In this document: positions 19,348 through 30,400 of the stretch, in pieces
Position numbering within the stretch: the first letter of the stretch is position 1
Layout: every line of letters starts with the position of its first letter
From: Saprospirales bacterium GYS_P2D
GTDB lineage: Bacteria > Bacteroidota > Bacteroidia > Chitinophagales > Saprospiraceae
Direction of reading: 5' to 3'
Length of the DNA stretch: 64,000 bases
NCBI GenBank assembly: GCA_009833045.1
Contig: WUUP01000002.1
Coordinates: 62,001-126,000 of the forward strand
Position numbers and translations under genes: made by a program
The notes under the pieces: model-generated
What the model saw: the letters and a program-made list of their open reading frames with translations, nothing else
The model's database searches: none
What the model was told of the DNA's origin: nothing

Positions 19348-22300
19348 TTAGCTTTCTAATATGGGTTTCAGAATTTCAGGGCTTCGTACTGCGAAGAGTT
19401 TCATCCGGTTACGGACTTCGTTGTCTGGGTGAGTCCAAGTGTCATATAGTTGGTTTATAACAGTTTCTTTTTCCACAATAGAAAGATCTTTAAAATCTTT
19501 TCCTTTCATGACTTCTTGAATATCTCGCTCTACATGTTCTACGATATCAATTTCTTTTTCTTTCATGTGGTCGAGGAAATAGAGGTTGAAAATCAAACTA
19601 TTTTGAATTTGATTAATCACATTGAAACTTGCATGTTTAGATCCTATTTCCATAAGTATTTGTGATAAATAATCTACACTTTCAGTTGCCATATCTGGAA
19701 TTGGAAATGGTTTTAAATAGTCAGGCTTAAACCTAAAATAACCATTCGCCATAACAGAACCTGTATTTTTTAAATACCACCAAATTACACTTGAGTTTAA
19801 TATACCTATCCAATACCAGTAGCTTTCTACTATTGTAGACTTTTTAATATAGCCATAAACAGTAGTAGTAAAGTAATATTTCCTTTCTTGATCATATGTA
19901 AAGTTTCCTCCCATCGAGACATCAGGTGCAACCAATTTCTGCTTTTCAAATAAAGTTTGATTTTTTGGGTAAATATATCGGAACCAATAGGGGTCATTTA
20001 TGAGCCTTCCTTTTTCACGGTTTTTTAGAACAGTTTCATTTCTTTTGAGGTAGTTGTAAGCTTGAGGAAAATTGGACTTAATATACATTTCTGACATCAA
20101 TTCACTTTTATTTTCTCTAATTTGGTATGGGAAAATCACTATATTATTAGTATGCAATTTGTCATATTTGTGAACTTGATCTCCTTTCAATAATGGTTTT
20201 GTAATTGCTTTTTCAATTTTGACACTTTCACCAATTTCTTTAGAATATCCGGTAACATAATCATCATGTATATCGCAGTTTGTCAAAAAGAATACACTGT
20301 CCTTACTTGTAGCTATTCCTTGATATATTTTCTCAAATACATCATTTAGCGTTCTTTTATTGCAGCGTAATTTATCAAGTATAAATCCTGTTGATTGATC
20401 GGTTAATGTAAAGCCAGAAATCTTTAAATTATTCAGTGAATAGATATTGAATTCTGAAGCTGACAAAGCGGATAAATAATTATTAAGTGCTTTGCCTGTA
20501 TATAAATCAGTATTTAATTGATTATAGGATAGGGTTTGTGATTTTTTTTCAAAAAACTGAATACCTGTATATGTTGAAGCGTTGAAAACTTGATATTCGT
20601 CAAAGGATATTATTCTACTTAAAGCTTTTTCTTTTAACAAAAATCCTCTTAACCCCTTGCCAAATGCTGCATTAGTCCACTTAACTGGCATTATGTAACA
20701 AACTAAGCCAGTTTTATTACTAAGTTGAACTCCTTTTTCTGTGAATATTGCATATAAATCATAAGAGCCGGTTGCTGAGAAATAATGTTTACTAAGCCAA
20801 TCTGCAAATTGTGTGTTGGATTCCCTAATTCCTTGAACTCGCAGGTAAGGTGGATTTCCAATCACAACATCAAACCCTTCCTTTACATCGAACATCCATT
20901 CTGAATCAAAATATGAAGCGGAAGCATTCTGATCATAAGGATCCCATGAAGCTAATTTGTCGGCAGTTTCATTATGCCAACCACTTTTCTTCAATTCTTC
21001 TGATATAGCATTTCTAAGCTCTTCGTCTTTCTTTCGGTATTTTAGTTTAGTGTCTTTTGTCCTTGCTCCGAATAATTTATGACGGATAGCTTTTAGTTCT
21101 TTTTCTAATTCTTTGATTGATTCTGTATCATACAAGCTTGCTTGAGCTGAAGGCTTTTCTATACCTATTAAGGTGTTAGCAGTTACGAATTTGCTTTCCA
21201 AGTTTGGTAAAGCCCTGATACCAAAGTTTTCTGCACTGTCATTTTTCTTTTGATCGACTACAAGCGAAATAAAGAATCGCAATTTGGATATCTGGGTAGC
21301 TATAGGTTGTATATCAACACCATAGATGCAGTTCTCAATCAAATAAAGTTTACGAGCATAATCAGGGTCGTTGATATTGCTATCAAATGCATTATTGATC
21401 TCTATCAGTTTGTTTTCTCTTTCTTGCTTGTCCTCGATGTCATATGCTTTTTTCGATGCTTGTATCGCTTTTTCAAGCTGAACTTCTTTCCAATGTTCAT
21501 TGGTTGGATCAAGCTTTTGCAGGATATGCACCATCTTTTGGAGTATTCCCATTGGGAATGCTCCAGAACCACATGCAGGATCCAGAATTTTGCATTTGTC
21601 AAGATTTTTTATAATCAATCTCGATAACTGTGTATTGTCTTCAAATGGATTGACAGGATCAAATGAAGTTAGTTCATGAAGTTTTTTATCAAGCTCTTCT
21701 TCGTCTATACCCCAATCATCAATGGCATTCTTTAGATAGGCGATGAGACTTTCATTTACCATATAATTGACAATCTCCCTTGGCGTATAGAAAGACCCTG
21801 TTTGCTTTCGTGCGGTAGACTTTGTCTCAGGATTATAACTTGCCAATAGATTTTCAAATACTTTACCCAATAGTTCTGGGTCAAGTGCTACTTCCTCTTC
21901 TATTGGTGTATTTTCTGTGATAGTAAATTTGTAAGACTTAAGTATATTGATGAGTCCTTTTACAGCTGCTTTTTTGTGCTTCTTATTGTTAGAGCCATAA
22001 TCTTGACTTAAATCGACTTCTGTGTCCAAGCCAAAGAAAAGGTAGTCTGGTACAATTAACTTTTCACTTTTGGTCATTTGATCGGAGAAGCCATCAATGT
22101 AGATATTTTGGTATTTGTCATCTAAGCACTCAAATAAACCACCATTTAGAAAGGGTACAGTTTGATTCATTAAGTCTAAAAATGCATCAGGATCCTTGAA
22201 CTCTTTCTTATATCTCATTAGATAATCAATGCCTCTATGTGTGCCATAACCATCCCCTCGGAACCCTCTTTTTCTTTTGTCAACAGAATCAGCTTCTATA

Positions 22301-23304
22301 GGACAATTTAAGCTTGCAAAGAATAGGTTTTGCAATATTGCTTTGTAGTAGATGCTATCTGTACTGGCATGTTTGAACATACCTTCTTGCTGATAAGGAT
22401 TGATATCTTTTAGGATATCGTCTTGAAGTGCATCCAAATCAAATAGCGACTCTGGAATCAGCTTCTTTTCTTTGATAAACCACGTAAATAACAATCGAGT
22501 GAGCAAACGAATAACATTAGTCGCATTGTGCTCATTAATTAGCTCAGATAATTTATCATGGTCTGCTTTGCCGTACTTTTTTATAACATCTTCTAATGTC
22601 GGTTCGGAAGGAAAGGTTACATTTTTGATCGCCCAGAAATACCAATTGGACAATTCTTGGTAGAATTTCTTATTTAGAATATTGACGCTAAAAACTTCTT
22701 GCCAGTATTTGTACAATGCATCAAAAGTCCGTATTGCTTTTTTACCAGTAGTGGTGATTCTCAGTGCATTGATAATGTCTTCATGGCCTCTATGTGGCTT
22801 TTCTATAGATATATCTCTTAATAAAGAAACCTTGCCTGCCTTTTCTCCCTCTCTCCATTCTTGTTTGTATTTGATTCTCTCCGTATTGGCAAAGGAGATA
22901 AAGGATTCATCTTCATTGGAATATTTAAAGACGACAACAACGGGAGTGAAGTGGAATTCCCGATTGAAAGCTCTTGCTATATCTGCCAATTGTGTCCTTG
23001 TAGGTAGAAGATTGTTTTCTCTCTTGTTTAACTCTACACCAAAGAATAGTATACCATCATAGTCGGATTTTATTTTTCTATGATCAAAGCTGTCATTTCC
23101 TTCGAATGCTGCATCATCGACCATGCCTACAAAGTAAACATCACCAATGAGCTGAAATGTCTCGTTGTCCTTATAGGTAAAATCTAATATTTCCTTTGCT
23201 GTCGTAGGTTCATCAGATATACAATTGATAGGAACGTTTAGTTCTTTAAGTAGGGCTTTTATTGCTGGAAGGAAATTGATTTCCTTGAAGTAGTTGAGTT
23301 TCAT
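19348..23304 (-). CDS. Eco57I-type adenine DNA methylase, large (restriction-modification/defence)
   Basis: 1318 residues. A central N6-adenine methyltransferase core carries motif [10 protein letters not shown] (Asp575-Gly581 and on) and motif IV NPPY (817-820), in the order I-IV of Eco57I/type IIG enzymes. The ~250-residue N-terminal domain includes [13 protein letters not shown] and [13 protein letters not shown] see no clear PD-(D/E)XK triad there. An all-helical segment ([24 protein letters not shown]) leads into the core. The C-terminal ~400 residues (from [15 protein letters not shown] onward) are placed like a target-recognition domain, which would remove the need for a separate specificity subunit. 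It should mark host DNA as self. It starts 3 bases after the helicase gene. It resembles PglX and DrmMI in class, but no PglZ, BrxC or DUF1998 gene is present. Confidence 0.9.
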   Translation of the reverse strand: MKLNYFKEINFLPAIKALLKELNVPINCISDEPTTAKEILDFTYKDNETFQLIGDVYFVGMVDDAAFEGNDSFDHRKIKSDYDGILFFGVELNKRENNLLPTRTQLADIARAFNREFHFTPVVVVFKYSNEDESFISFANTERIKYKQEWREGEKAGKVSLLRDISIEKPHRGHEDIINALRITTTGKKAIRTFDALYKYWQEVFSVNILNKKFYQELSNWYFWAIKNVTFPSEPTLEDVIKKYGKADHDKLSELINEHNATNVIRLLTRLLFTWFIKEKKLIPESLFDLDALQDDILKDINPYQQEGMFKHASTDSIYYKAILQNLFFASLNCPIEADSVDKRKRGFRGDGYGTHRGIDYLMRYKKEFKDPDAFLDLMNQTVPFLNGGLFECLDDKYQNIYIDGFSDQMTKSEKLIVPDYLFFGLDTEVDLSQDYGSNNKKHKKAAVKGLINILKSYKFTITENTPIEEEVALDPELLGKVFENLLASYNPETKSTARKQTGSFYTPREIVNYMVNESLIAYLKNAIDDWGIDEEELDKKLHELTSFDPVNPFEDNTQLSRLIIKNLDKCKILDPACGSGAFPMGILQKMVHILQKLDPTNEHWKEVQLEKAIQASKKAYDIEDKQERENKLIEINNAFDSNINDPDYARKLYLIENCIYGVDIQPIATQISKLRFFISLVVDQKKNDSAENFGIRALPNLESKFVTANTLIGIEKPSAQASLYDTESIKELEKELKAIRHKLFGARTKDTKLKYRKKDEELRNAISEELKKSGWHNETADKLASWDPYDQNASASYFDSEWMFDVKEGFDVVIGNPPYLRVQGIRESNTQFADWLSKHYFSATGSYDLYAIFTEKGVQLSNKTGLVCYIMPVKWTNAAFGKGLRGFLLKEKALSRIISFDEYQVFNASTYTGIQFFEKKSQTLSYNQLNTDLYTGKALNNYLSALSASEFNIYSLNNLKISGFTLTDQSTGFILDKLRCNKRTLNDVFEKIYQGIATSKDSVFFLTNCDIHDDYVTGYSKEIGESVKIEKAITKPLLKGDQVHKYDKLHTNNIVIFPYQIRENKSELMSEMYIKSNFPQAYNYLKRNETVLKNREKGRLINDPYWFRYIYPKNQTLFEKQKLVAPDVSMGGNFTYDQERKYYFTTTVYGYIKKSTIVESYWYWIGILNSSVIWWYLKNTGSVMANGYFRFKPDYLKPFPIPDMATESVDYLSQILMEIGSKHASFNVINQIQNSLIFNLYFLDHMKEKEIDIVEHVERDIQEVMKGKDFKDLSIVEKETVINQLYDTWTHPDNEVRNRMKLFAVRSPEILKPILES

Positions 23305-23307
23305 AAT

Positions 23308-26300
23308 TTATATTGTAATAATGAACCAAGTAATTAAGTCAAATTGATCCATTTGATATTTTTCAGTTGTTGTCTTTCCTTCTTTCATTCTGGAGAGGGC
23401 TTTTTTGTTTCCTCTCTTCAGCTTTGATAGCACATCTTTCACCTCGGACCCCATCTTCTCTTTAATAGAACCATCTTCCATTATTTCATGGTCAATTGAT
23501 TCATTTTTTAGATAGGTTTTTAAACTTGTCACTAATTTAGATATGGACATCTCATCACCCTTATCCACTTTGTCAGGCACGTACCGATCATAATCCTTGT
23601 GAAATGTTATTGCATCTAATACTTCTTTTTGGTTAGCGAGCACTCTTTCTCCATTTTCATCTATGTAGACAAGATCAAAAGAAGTGTATGTATGATTATC
23701 CGCATTTGCAGGTTTTGTAGGATATGCTAATAAGGCTACTAATCCACTTTTACCACAAATTGTACTATCAGCTTTGAATCCTGAATAAACACCTTTTGGC
23801 ATTCTTTTGTACTTCTCTTTATCTCTGTTAAATTCTTCTAACAGCTCTTGACGATACCTTTCCAAGGATAGATCATCAAAGCCAAATGATTCTTCACCGT
23901 CCAAATCATCTAAACTCACTTCCATTTGTCGGATCATACGATCTTTCATCTTTTGATCTAATGAATCATTTTCTGCCATCGCTTTGAAAGTATCAGAAAA
24001 CTGTTCATCGACCTCAGACCCAGCTAATTTCATAGCTGCCATTCGTTCTTCAATTCTACCTTGTAAGTTCAAGTAGCTGTTGATGTTGTTAGAAGGCCAA
24101 AAATTAATGCTGAATATTTCCTTATTGGGAGAACCAAGTCGATCAATTCTACCTAATCGTTGGATAATACGAACAGGGTTCCAATGGATATCATAATTGA
24201 TAACCATATCAGCATCTTGAAGGTTTTGCCCTTCACTTAATGAATCAGTTGCTATAAGAATATCAATTGGGTTTCTGATTTTATTATAAGCTTTAGGGTC
24301 GTTTTCTGAAATCCATTTTATCCATTTAGAGTAGGAAGTATCTGAGTTGACAGGCCATTCCTTTTCCTTGAACAATTTAGTGTATGGAGCGAACCTCTCT
24401 AATATGGGTTCGAAATTCTTTGTTTCTTCAATACTATCCCACCTTTTTGTGCCTGTACCACTAACCATCGCAACTTTATCAAATCCTCTGGTAGTCAATT
24501 GATCAAACAGATACTCAGCGGTATCTCTATAGACAGTAAATATTACAACTTTCTGATTACTATTATTTTTTGCTCGTTGTCTTTTATTCCTAATTTGTTT
24601 TATAAGCTCTGTGAGTTTTGTGTCTGTTGATTTTAAGTTATTAGGAACTATAGTTTCATCACTGATTTTCTTTTGAAACTTCTCGAGATTAGATACAATA
24701 TTATCTAATGCTTCGATATCATTTTTTAGGTCACTTTTATAATTGTCAAGATTCCCCGCTTCATCAATATCTTTAAGGCTTACCTTTCTCTTTTTGCCTA
24801 ATGTGAGTTCTTCTACTTCGTTACTAAGTTCGTCATCTTCAAATAGTAATGATTGACTGTTTAGGTCATTATCATCTTGGGATTGCATTCCTTCTTGAAA
24901 CAACTTGATTTTATCTAATGCATTTTGATGATGTGCTTGAATTTTCTGGATAGTAGAATGAAAAGAAATCCAACTTGATTCAAGTCTTTTGACCATTAAG
25001 ATGTACATCATCTTTACTAAGAATCGATCTCTTTGCTTCTCATTTTGAAGTACATCTTTTTCTATCTCATCATCTTCTTCGTCTGCCAAATAAAATGATG
25101 GCTGATATCCAGACAACATTGGTGGGAAGTGATTAAATAACTCCTCAAAGGATTCAAAATTTCCAAGTTGACTTGGAGTGACAAATAAATTGATAGGTTT
25201 AGCTTTAGTAGGAAAAACAAGATCTTCTTGTTCTCCTTCTATCATCTTCCGAGTTCTTGCTACTGTTAGAGAATCAGTTAGAGTGAAGAAGCTGTCGGGC
25301 AATTTTTCTATAAAGTCTCCAATTATTGGATTTGGTCGTTCTCTCCATTCATTAAAAGCACGTTGTGCAGATCTAAATGCAAAATCTAAATTCCTCACAC
25401 CAAGCGAATCATAATAGCCTTGAGAATTCCCTTTGACCATTAAGCTAAATTGATTCCTAATATCATTTAACGAATTGTTGATTGGAGTTGCAGAAAGTAA
25501 CAAAACTTTTATGTCTTCATTCGGTTGAATTAGGTTTTCCATCAAAAACTTATACCTATTAGATTTATTATTTCTGAGATTGTGACTTTCATCGATGACG
25601 ATTAACTTGGGTTTGTCATTTTGAAAGTACTTATCATCTCGGTCATTGTATTTCTCCAACCTTTGTTCGTACATGTCAGTATGGAATCTTACAAAGAAAT
25701 CTAATTTGTCATTTTCAAATTTTGAATTTTGGTGTATTCTGTATCTTCTCCAATTCTGCTCTAATTTCTTTGGACAAAGCAATATTATTTCTCGTCCCTG
25801 TTGTTGAAAGAATTTCATTACCGCCAAAGCACTCCATGTCTTACCAAGTCCTACAGCATCAGCCAATATTGCTCCATCGTATTTCTGGAGCATTCTAATT
25901 AAACTCAGGACTCCTTTTTTCTGGAAGTTGTACAATGTATTATAGATTACACTGTTTTCAAGCCTTCCTATCTGTCTATTGAAGTTGGGATCATCTTCAA
26001 TCTCCAGAATTTGGTTTCCAAATAGTTCAAACAGAATTTTATAGTAAATTTCTCTTGGAGTATACTTAACAAAGATTCTTTCAATTTCGGAGATCAGATA
26101 CTTTTTAAAATCAACCTTTTCTCTTTTCCCATTGGGGTGGATTAGCGTTTTCTGTTTATGTGCATTTTTTCTATGCCAAAGTTCTTCAAACCACTTCGTC
26201 AGTTCTACATATTCAAGATCTTTATTTGTCTTACCAATATTCAATTCAATATTATTGGTTTTCTTTAGTCCAATACCAGCTTCTGTAAGATTAGAGCTTC

Positions 26301-26691
26301 CAGATATAAAATAATTATGTCTATCGTCATTTTTTGCATCATGCAAATACACTTTAGCATGACAGAAGTTTGGTTCAAGAGTTTTAGCTATGACATTATC
26401 TTGCTTTAGGAAATTCACTGCTTCTTGAGCTATGCTACTTAATTGTAATGCTGCTTCTATTGTAATATTCTCGTTTAACAAATCCAAAGGTCGTTCATCA
26501 ATAGTGTCTATGTTCACTATGTCTCCAAGAACCATTCTGTATTCGTTGATTCTATCATTGGTCTTTTTAGATAGAAAAGCTAATGCACCTATCGTGAAAT
26601 AGCCTGTAACTATATCAAGAGAACCTTCTTCAGTATATTTTGAAATCCACTCGTGGACTTTTAGATTTTCATTTTCGTTATCTAATATCAT
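23308..26691 (-). CDS. PLD-nuclease/SNF2-helicase fusion protein
   Basis: 1127 residues. The N-terminal ~170 residues are a phospholipase-D-type nuclease module with a perfect HxK(x4)D motif (His111, Lys113, Asp118) followed by GSSN (131-134). The SF2/SNF2 helicase has motif I DAVGLGKT (278-285), motif II DESH (367-370), motif III LLLSATPINN, a long charged insert between lobes (about 560-670), and motif VI QRLGRIDRLG. The ~200-residue C-terminal tail is unassigned. Only one HKD motif is seen, so activity probably needs a dimer, as in single-motif PLD nucleases. It should translocate on DNA and cut. It shares a 4-base ATGA overlap with the regulator upstream and is 3 bases from the methylase, so the three are one expression unit. 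Confidence 0.92.
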   Translation of the reverse strand: MILDNENENLKVHEWISKYTEEGSLDIVTGYFTIGALAFLSKKTNDRINEYRMVLGDIVNIDTIDERPLDLLNENITIEAALQLSSIAQEAVNFLKQDNVIAKTLEPNFCHAKVYLHDAKNDDRHNYFISGSSNLTEAGIGLKKTNNIELNIGKTNKDLEYVELTKWFEELWHRKNAHKQKTLIHPNGKREKVDFKKYLISEIERIFVKYTPREIYYKILFELFGNQILEIEDDPNFNRQIGRLENSVIYNTLYNFQKKGVLSLIRMLQKYDGAILADAVGLGKTWSALAVMKFFQQQGREIILLCPKKLEQNWRRYRIHQNSKFENDKLDFFVRFHTDMYEQRLEKYNDRDDKYFQNDKPKLIVIDESHNLRNNKSNRYKFLMENLIQPNEDIKVLLLSATPINNSLNDIRNQFSLMVKGNSQGYYDSLGVRNLDFAFRSAQRAFNEWRERPNPIIGDFIEKLPDSFFTLTDSLTVARTRKMIEGEQEDLVFPTKAKPINLFVTPSQLGNFESFEELFNHFPPMLSGYQPSFYLADEEDDEIEKDVLQNEKQRDRFLVKMMYILMVKRLESSWISFHSTIQKIQAHHQNALDKIKLFQEGMQSQDDNDLNSQSLLFEDDELSNEVEELTLGKKRKVSLKDIDEAGNLDNYKSDLKNDIEALDNIVSNLEKFQKKISDETIVPNNLKSTDTKLTELIKQIRNKRQRAKNNSNQKVVIFTVYRDTAEYLFDQLTTRGFDKVAMVSGTGTKRWDSIEETKNFEPILERFAPYTKLFKEKEWPVNSDTSYSKWIKWISENDPKAYNKIRNPIDILIATDSLSEGQNLQDADMVINYDIHWNPVRIIQRLGRIDRLGSPNKEIFSINFWPSNNINSYLNLQGRIEERMAAMKLAGSEVDEQFSDTFKAMAENDSLDQKMKDRMIRQMEVSLDDLDGEESFGFDDLSLERYRQELLEEFNRDKEKYKRMPKGVYSGFKADSTICGKSGLVALLAYPTKPANADNHTYTSFDLVYIDENGERVLANQKEVLDAITFHKDYDRYVPDKVDKGDEMSISKLVTSLKTYLKNESIDHEIMEDGSIKEKMGSEVKDVLSKLKRGNKKALSRMKEGKTTTEKYQMDQFDLITWFIITI

Positions 26692-26885
26692 TTCTCGTTA
26701 TCTGTTTTAAGTAGTTCTTTTGGATCCACGCCTAATACTTCAGCAATAAGGAATAAGTCCTTAATACTCGGTTGTATTTTGTTTCCAACATAGCGGTTTA
26801 CCATATTGTAACTTTTACCGATTTGATCTGCTAACCATGTTTGTTTAATTCCTTTAGCTTCAAGAACTTCTTTAATTCTGTTCAT
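26688..26885 (-). CDS. XRE/Cro-CI-type HTH regulator
   Basis: 65 residues, almost entirely one helix-turn-helix domain: IKQTWLADQIGKSYNMVNRYVGNKIQPSIKDLFLIAEVLGVDPKELL. Size and sequence style match small XRE repressors and the controller (C) proteins of restriction-modification systems. It is the first gene of the defence operon, and its stop overlaps the helicase start in ATGA. It probably autoregulates the operon through the inverted half-sites just upstream (26896-26960), delaying nuclease expression after entry into a new host. Autoregulation is inferred. Confidence 0.88.
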   Translation of the reverse strand: MNRIKEVLEAKGIKQTWLADQIGKSYNMVNRYVGNKIQPSIKDLFLIAEVLGVDPKELLKTDNEK

Positions 26886-26895
26886 TTTAACTTAT

Positions 26896-26960
26896 GTGGT
26901 TATTTGTAAAGGTAATCAATGAAATAACACTCTCCATTAAATGGTGTATAAATTAACCAC
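26896..26960 (-). promoter_or_regulatory. candidate operator half-sites upstream of the XRE regulator
   Basis: GTGGTTATTTGTA (from 26896) and the reverse complement of 26947-26960 (GTGGTTAATTTATA) share the first seven bases and an AT-rich continuation, facing each other across about 36 bases. The XRE start codon is at 26885, only 10 bases away. The arrangement fits an autoregulatory operator of a C-protein-like regulator, but it rests on two imperfect copies. Confidence 0.35.
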
Positions 26961-26993
26961 TGGGTGGTGGGTGGGTTAAGAAGCGGGTGGCGG

Positions 26994-27029
26994 AAAAAGC
27001 AATGTGTCTGCAAGACTCTTTGCTTTTTT
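26994..27029. terminator. orphan terminator-like hairpin
   Basis: AAAAAGCAA at 26994-27002 pairs with TTGCTTTTT near 27020-27029, and the loop contains a second small stem (GTCT/AGAC). Read on the plus strand it ends in a T-tract, and another T9 run follows at 27039. No plus-strand gene precedes it, so it may be a leftover of a displaced gene or an insulator upstream of the divergent operons. Confidence 0.45.
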
Positions 27030-27030
27030 G

Positions 27031-27041
27031 AGGGTGGCTTT
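27031..27041. repeat. 11-base direct repeat, 5' side of the defence operon
   Basis: AGGGTGGCTTT, identical to 17635-17645 in the same orientation. The two copies bracket the four-gene defence operon and nothing else. Confidence 0.35.
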
Positions 27042-27389
27042 TTTTTTCCTTGCTTGCAGAGACCTTGATTATATCAGTTCATAACCCTTGTTTTGATCTA
27101 CCTTTCATTCCCCTTGAGAGGATTGATGCAGCCGAAAGATAGATAGTAAAATGAGAGTATCAAAAAGGATAAAGTAAAATCAAGTAGAATAATTCAATCA
27201 GAAACAGGTCTCAGCCCAATAACAACTTACTCGATCTTATACACAAGCTCATCCTTACACAGCTATCACTCAGGAGGTATTATTGGAGCCATATCGGAAC
27301 TGATCGTTAAAAGTTCAGTGACACATCACACACGCTCCATACTACTACAATACCACGCTAAGCTATTTCTATTAGCTTAAGTGTATTTC

Positions 27390-27401
27390 TGACAATTGTC
27401 A
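27390..27401. promoter_or_regulatory. 12-base perfect palindrome upstream of susC
   Basis: TGACAATTGTCA is perfectly symmetric and lies about 85 bases before the susC start codon. It is a possible binding site for a dimeric regulator of the SusCD operon. No regulator gene for the operon is present in the window. Confidence 0.35.
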
Positions 27402-27485
27402 AAATCTAAATCGTTTTCGTTACATTAGAAAGGAAGAATAAGAACGGTATGAAAATACAGTTCGAATTTTATCAAATGAAAAAAC

Positions 27486-30400
27486 ATGTCTATGAATTAC
27501 AAAACACTGCATTTGTCTTTAGTGCCTATCTATAAATATGGCTTGACGGGTGCTTTTATCTTGTTTTGCGGCCTTCTGATGGCCCAAAATACACTACTCA
27601 CAGGGGTAGTGACCTCAGATGATGGTGAGCCACTTCCCGGAGTGACGATCTTAGTCAAGGGATCTACCGTTGGAACATCTTCAGATATCGACGGGTATTA
27701 TGAGATAAATGTAAATACCGATGACGCCTTGGTATTTTCATTTATTGGCTTCCAGACTCAAGAATATGAAGTCGGGAATCGCTCAGTTTTAGATGTGATA
27801 TTGCGCATGGACGCCCAAAATCTCGATGAAGTAATCGTGACGGGCTATGCCTCTATCAAGAGATCTGATATGGTGACTGCTCATACCTCTCTCGATGCTG
27901 AAGACCTCAACAAAACTATCAATCAAACGGTAGAGCAAGCCCTTCAGGGGAGAGCTGCTGGAGTACAGGTCACTCAAAACACTGGACAACCTGGTGGTGG
28001 CATCTCCGTCAACGTACGGGGTATCAGTACGATCAATGGCAATACTCAGCCACTATATGTGGTGGATGGTGTCCAGATGCAAGTAGATCAGGTAGAAGCT
28101 GGTGCATCGAGTGCCTCCAATCCGCTATCAGGTCTCAATCCATCGGATATAGAGTCCATGGAGGTGCTGACAGGGCCCGTGGCTACCTCTCTATATGGAT
28201 CCCGAGCGACTAATGGTGTCATCGTGATCACTACTAAGAGTGGCGAAGCTGGTGAAATGCGTATCAAGTATGACTACACTATCAGCCAGCAGGCTCAGCC
28301 AAACTTCCTCGATATGATGAATCTCAGCGAGTACGCTGCGATGGCTAAAGAGTACTACGACATCGAGGGAGGCGATCTGCCAGGCTACTTTGAGGATCCG
28401 TCGATACTCGGTGCAGGGACTAATTGGCAAGACGAACTCTTCAATAGTGCGATCATGCAAAAGCATAACATAGCACTCAGTGGTGGTACCGAAAAGTCAC
28501 GATACTACCTATCTGGAGAATATTTTGATCAAGAAGGGGTCGCTATCGGATCAGGATTCAAGCGATACAGCAGTCTCCTGAAAGTGGATAATCAGCTGAG
28601 CGATCGGCTAAACGTAAGTGCTAAGATCAACCTAAGCCAAACAGACACTAAACTCATCACTGGTCAAGAGAATATCATCTCTACAGCCCTCAGGATGACC
28701 CCGAACGTACCTGTGAGAAATTTTGATGGATCATTCTCTGGCGGAAATCTCGAGAACACCAGTGCTCAGCAGTTTCTCCCGCCAAATCCTATCGGACTGG
28801 CAGAGATCACGACTAATGAGCAGCTGAGAAGAAGAGCTTTGGCTGGCCTCAGCTTCAATCTAAAGATTATTGAAGGGCTGAATTTCATAGCATCTGTAAA
28901 CGGTGATATCCAACATACAGAGGGTACGTACTTCCAGCCAGAGTATAAGTTTGGATTTCAAGAGCGTACTACTGCGACACTCGCTGAGCGAGCTAATAGC
29001 AGCAACTATTGGAATCTTCAGCAAATGTTGACTTACAATAAAGGATTTGGTGATCACTCACTGAATGTCATGGCGCTACACGAGGCGCAGAAGAGTCAGT
29101 GGAAGAATCTCTCAAGTAGCATATCTGACTTCGTATCCTCTCAAGTAGTGGATCTCAATCTCGGTAATAGTGAAACGGCTACCGTCGGAGGTGGCAAAGG
29201 ATCATGGGCACAGGAGTCTTATTTAGGTCGATTAAACTATAACTTCAAAGAGAGATACTACCTCATGTCGGCAGTACGTGCTGATGGATCGTCTAACTTT
29301 GGATCAAACAATAAATGGGGGGTATTCCCATCGGCCTCAGTAGCTTGGCGTGTATCAAAAGAGCCATTCTTCAATACGAAAGTAGTGAATGAGCTTCGCC
29401 TAAGATTTGAAACCGGTATCACTGGTAATCAAGGTGGTGGTGGCTTCATCTATGGTACACTCGGGACATGGACGACTCCATGGGGTACAGGGTTCGCTCT
29501 CAATCGATACTCAAATCCCGATCTGAAATGGGAAGAGACGACTACTCGAAACTTTGGTTTGGACGTATCACTCTTGGAGAGTCGATTCCAAGTGGAGTTT
29601 GACTACTATGTCAAAGAAACCGATGAGCTCCTCACAGAAGCCGCTAACCCTGACTATCTCGGTGTGACAGGTAGTGGAGGTATTGGCAATCCTTTTGTCA
29701 ATGTAGGCTCACTCAGAAACAAAGGATGGACGATCCAGCTGGAAACGCAAAATATCAATACACGAGATTTTAGCTGGTCTACTAATTTCAATTTCTCAAC
29801 AGTCGACTCTGAGATCTTATCATTGAATACTTCTTCAGGATTTTATGATCGTACATCTTGGTGGATGAATAACTGGACACAGCGATCTGCTGTCGGACAG
29901 GCTCCTTGGCTATTTTATGGATACGTAGAGGATGGTCTCTATGAGTCTGTAGAACAGCTCGAAAATGCCGCTCTACCAGTAGATAATAATGGCAATAAAC
30001 TACCAATCGCCGAAGATGGCATCTGGGTAGGTGATGTGAAATATGTGGATATCAGCGGTCCAGACGGAGTGCCTGATGGCATCATCGACACGCATGATCA
30101 GACCTACATCGGAAATCCTAATGCTAAATACACTTTTGGCTTGACTAACTCATTCAGCTACAAAGGATTTGATCTGAGTGTACTCCTGACAGGTGCGTTT
30201 GACTATGATGTGTACAATTATACGGCCTATGAAGCTACTGCGCCTAATAATATCAATCTCAGTAGAAACTTCCTCAATAGTGCCTATGAGTACGCTCGTA
30301 TCGGAGTAGATGATAGTGGTAATACCGTCATCACTAATAGCGGAACGGATGTGCCTCGTATCAATGTAGATGACCTCAATGGAAACTACTCGAGACATTC

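Larger units (their letters stand above)
26886..27485. other. 600-base intergenic region between the defence operon and the susC operon
   Basis: No coding frame is supported. From left to right it holds the candidate operator of the XRE gene, GT-rich sequence, a terminator-like hairpin (26994-27029), the second copy of the 11-base direct repeat (27031-27041) and, near its right end, a 12-base palindrome (27390-27401). The segment 27050-27380 shows nothing recognisable. The two flanking operons diverge from it. Confidence 0.5.

Noticed and set aside
17644-26885. Reading the defence operon as canonical BREX, DISARM or type I restriction
   Set aside because: There is no PglZ, BrxC/HsdR-type translocase, DUF1998 protein or HsdS. 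The PLD domain is fused to the helicase, and the methylase carries its own recognition-like C-terminus.
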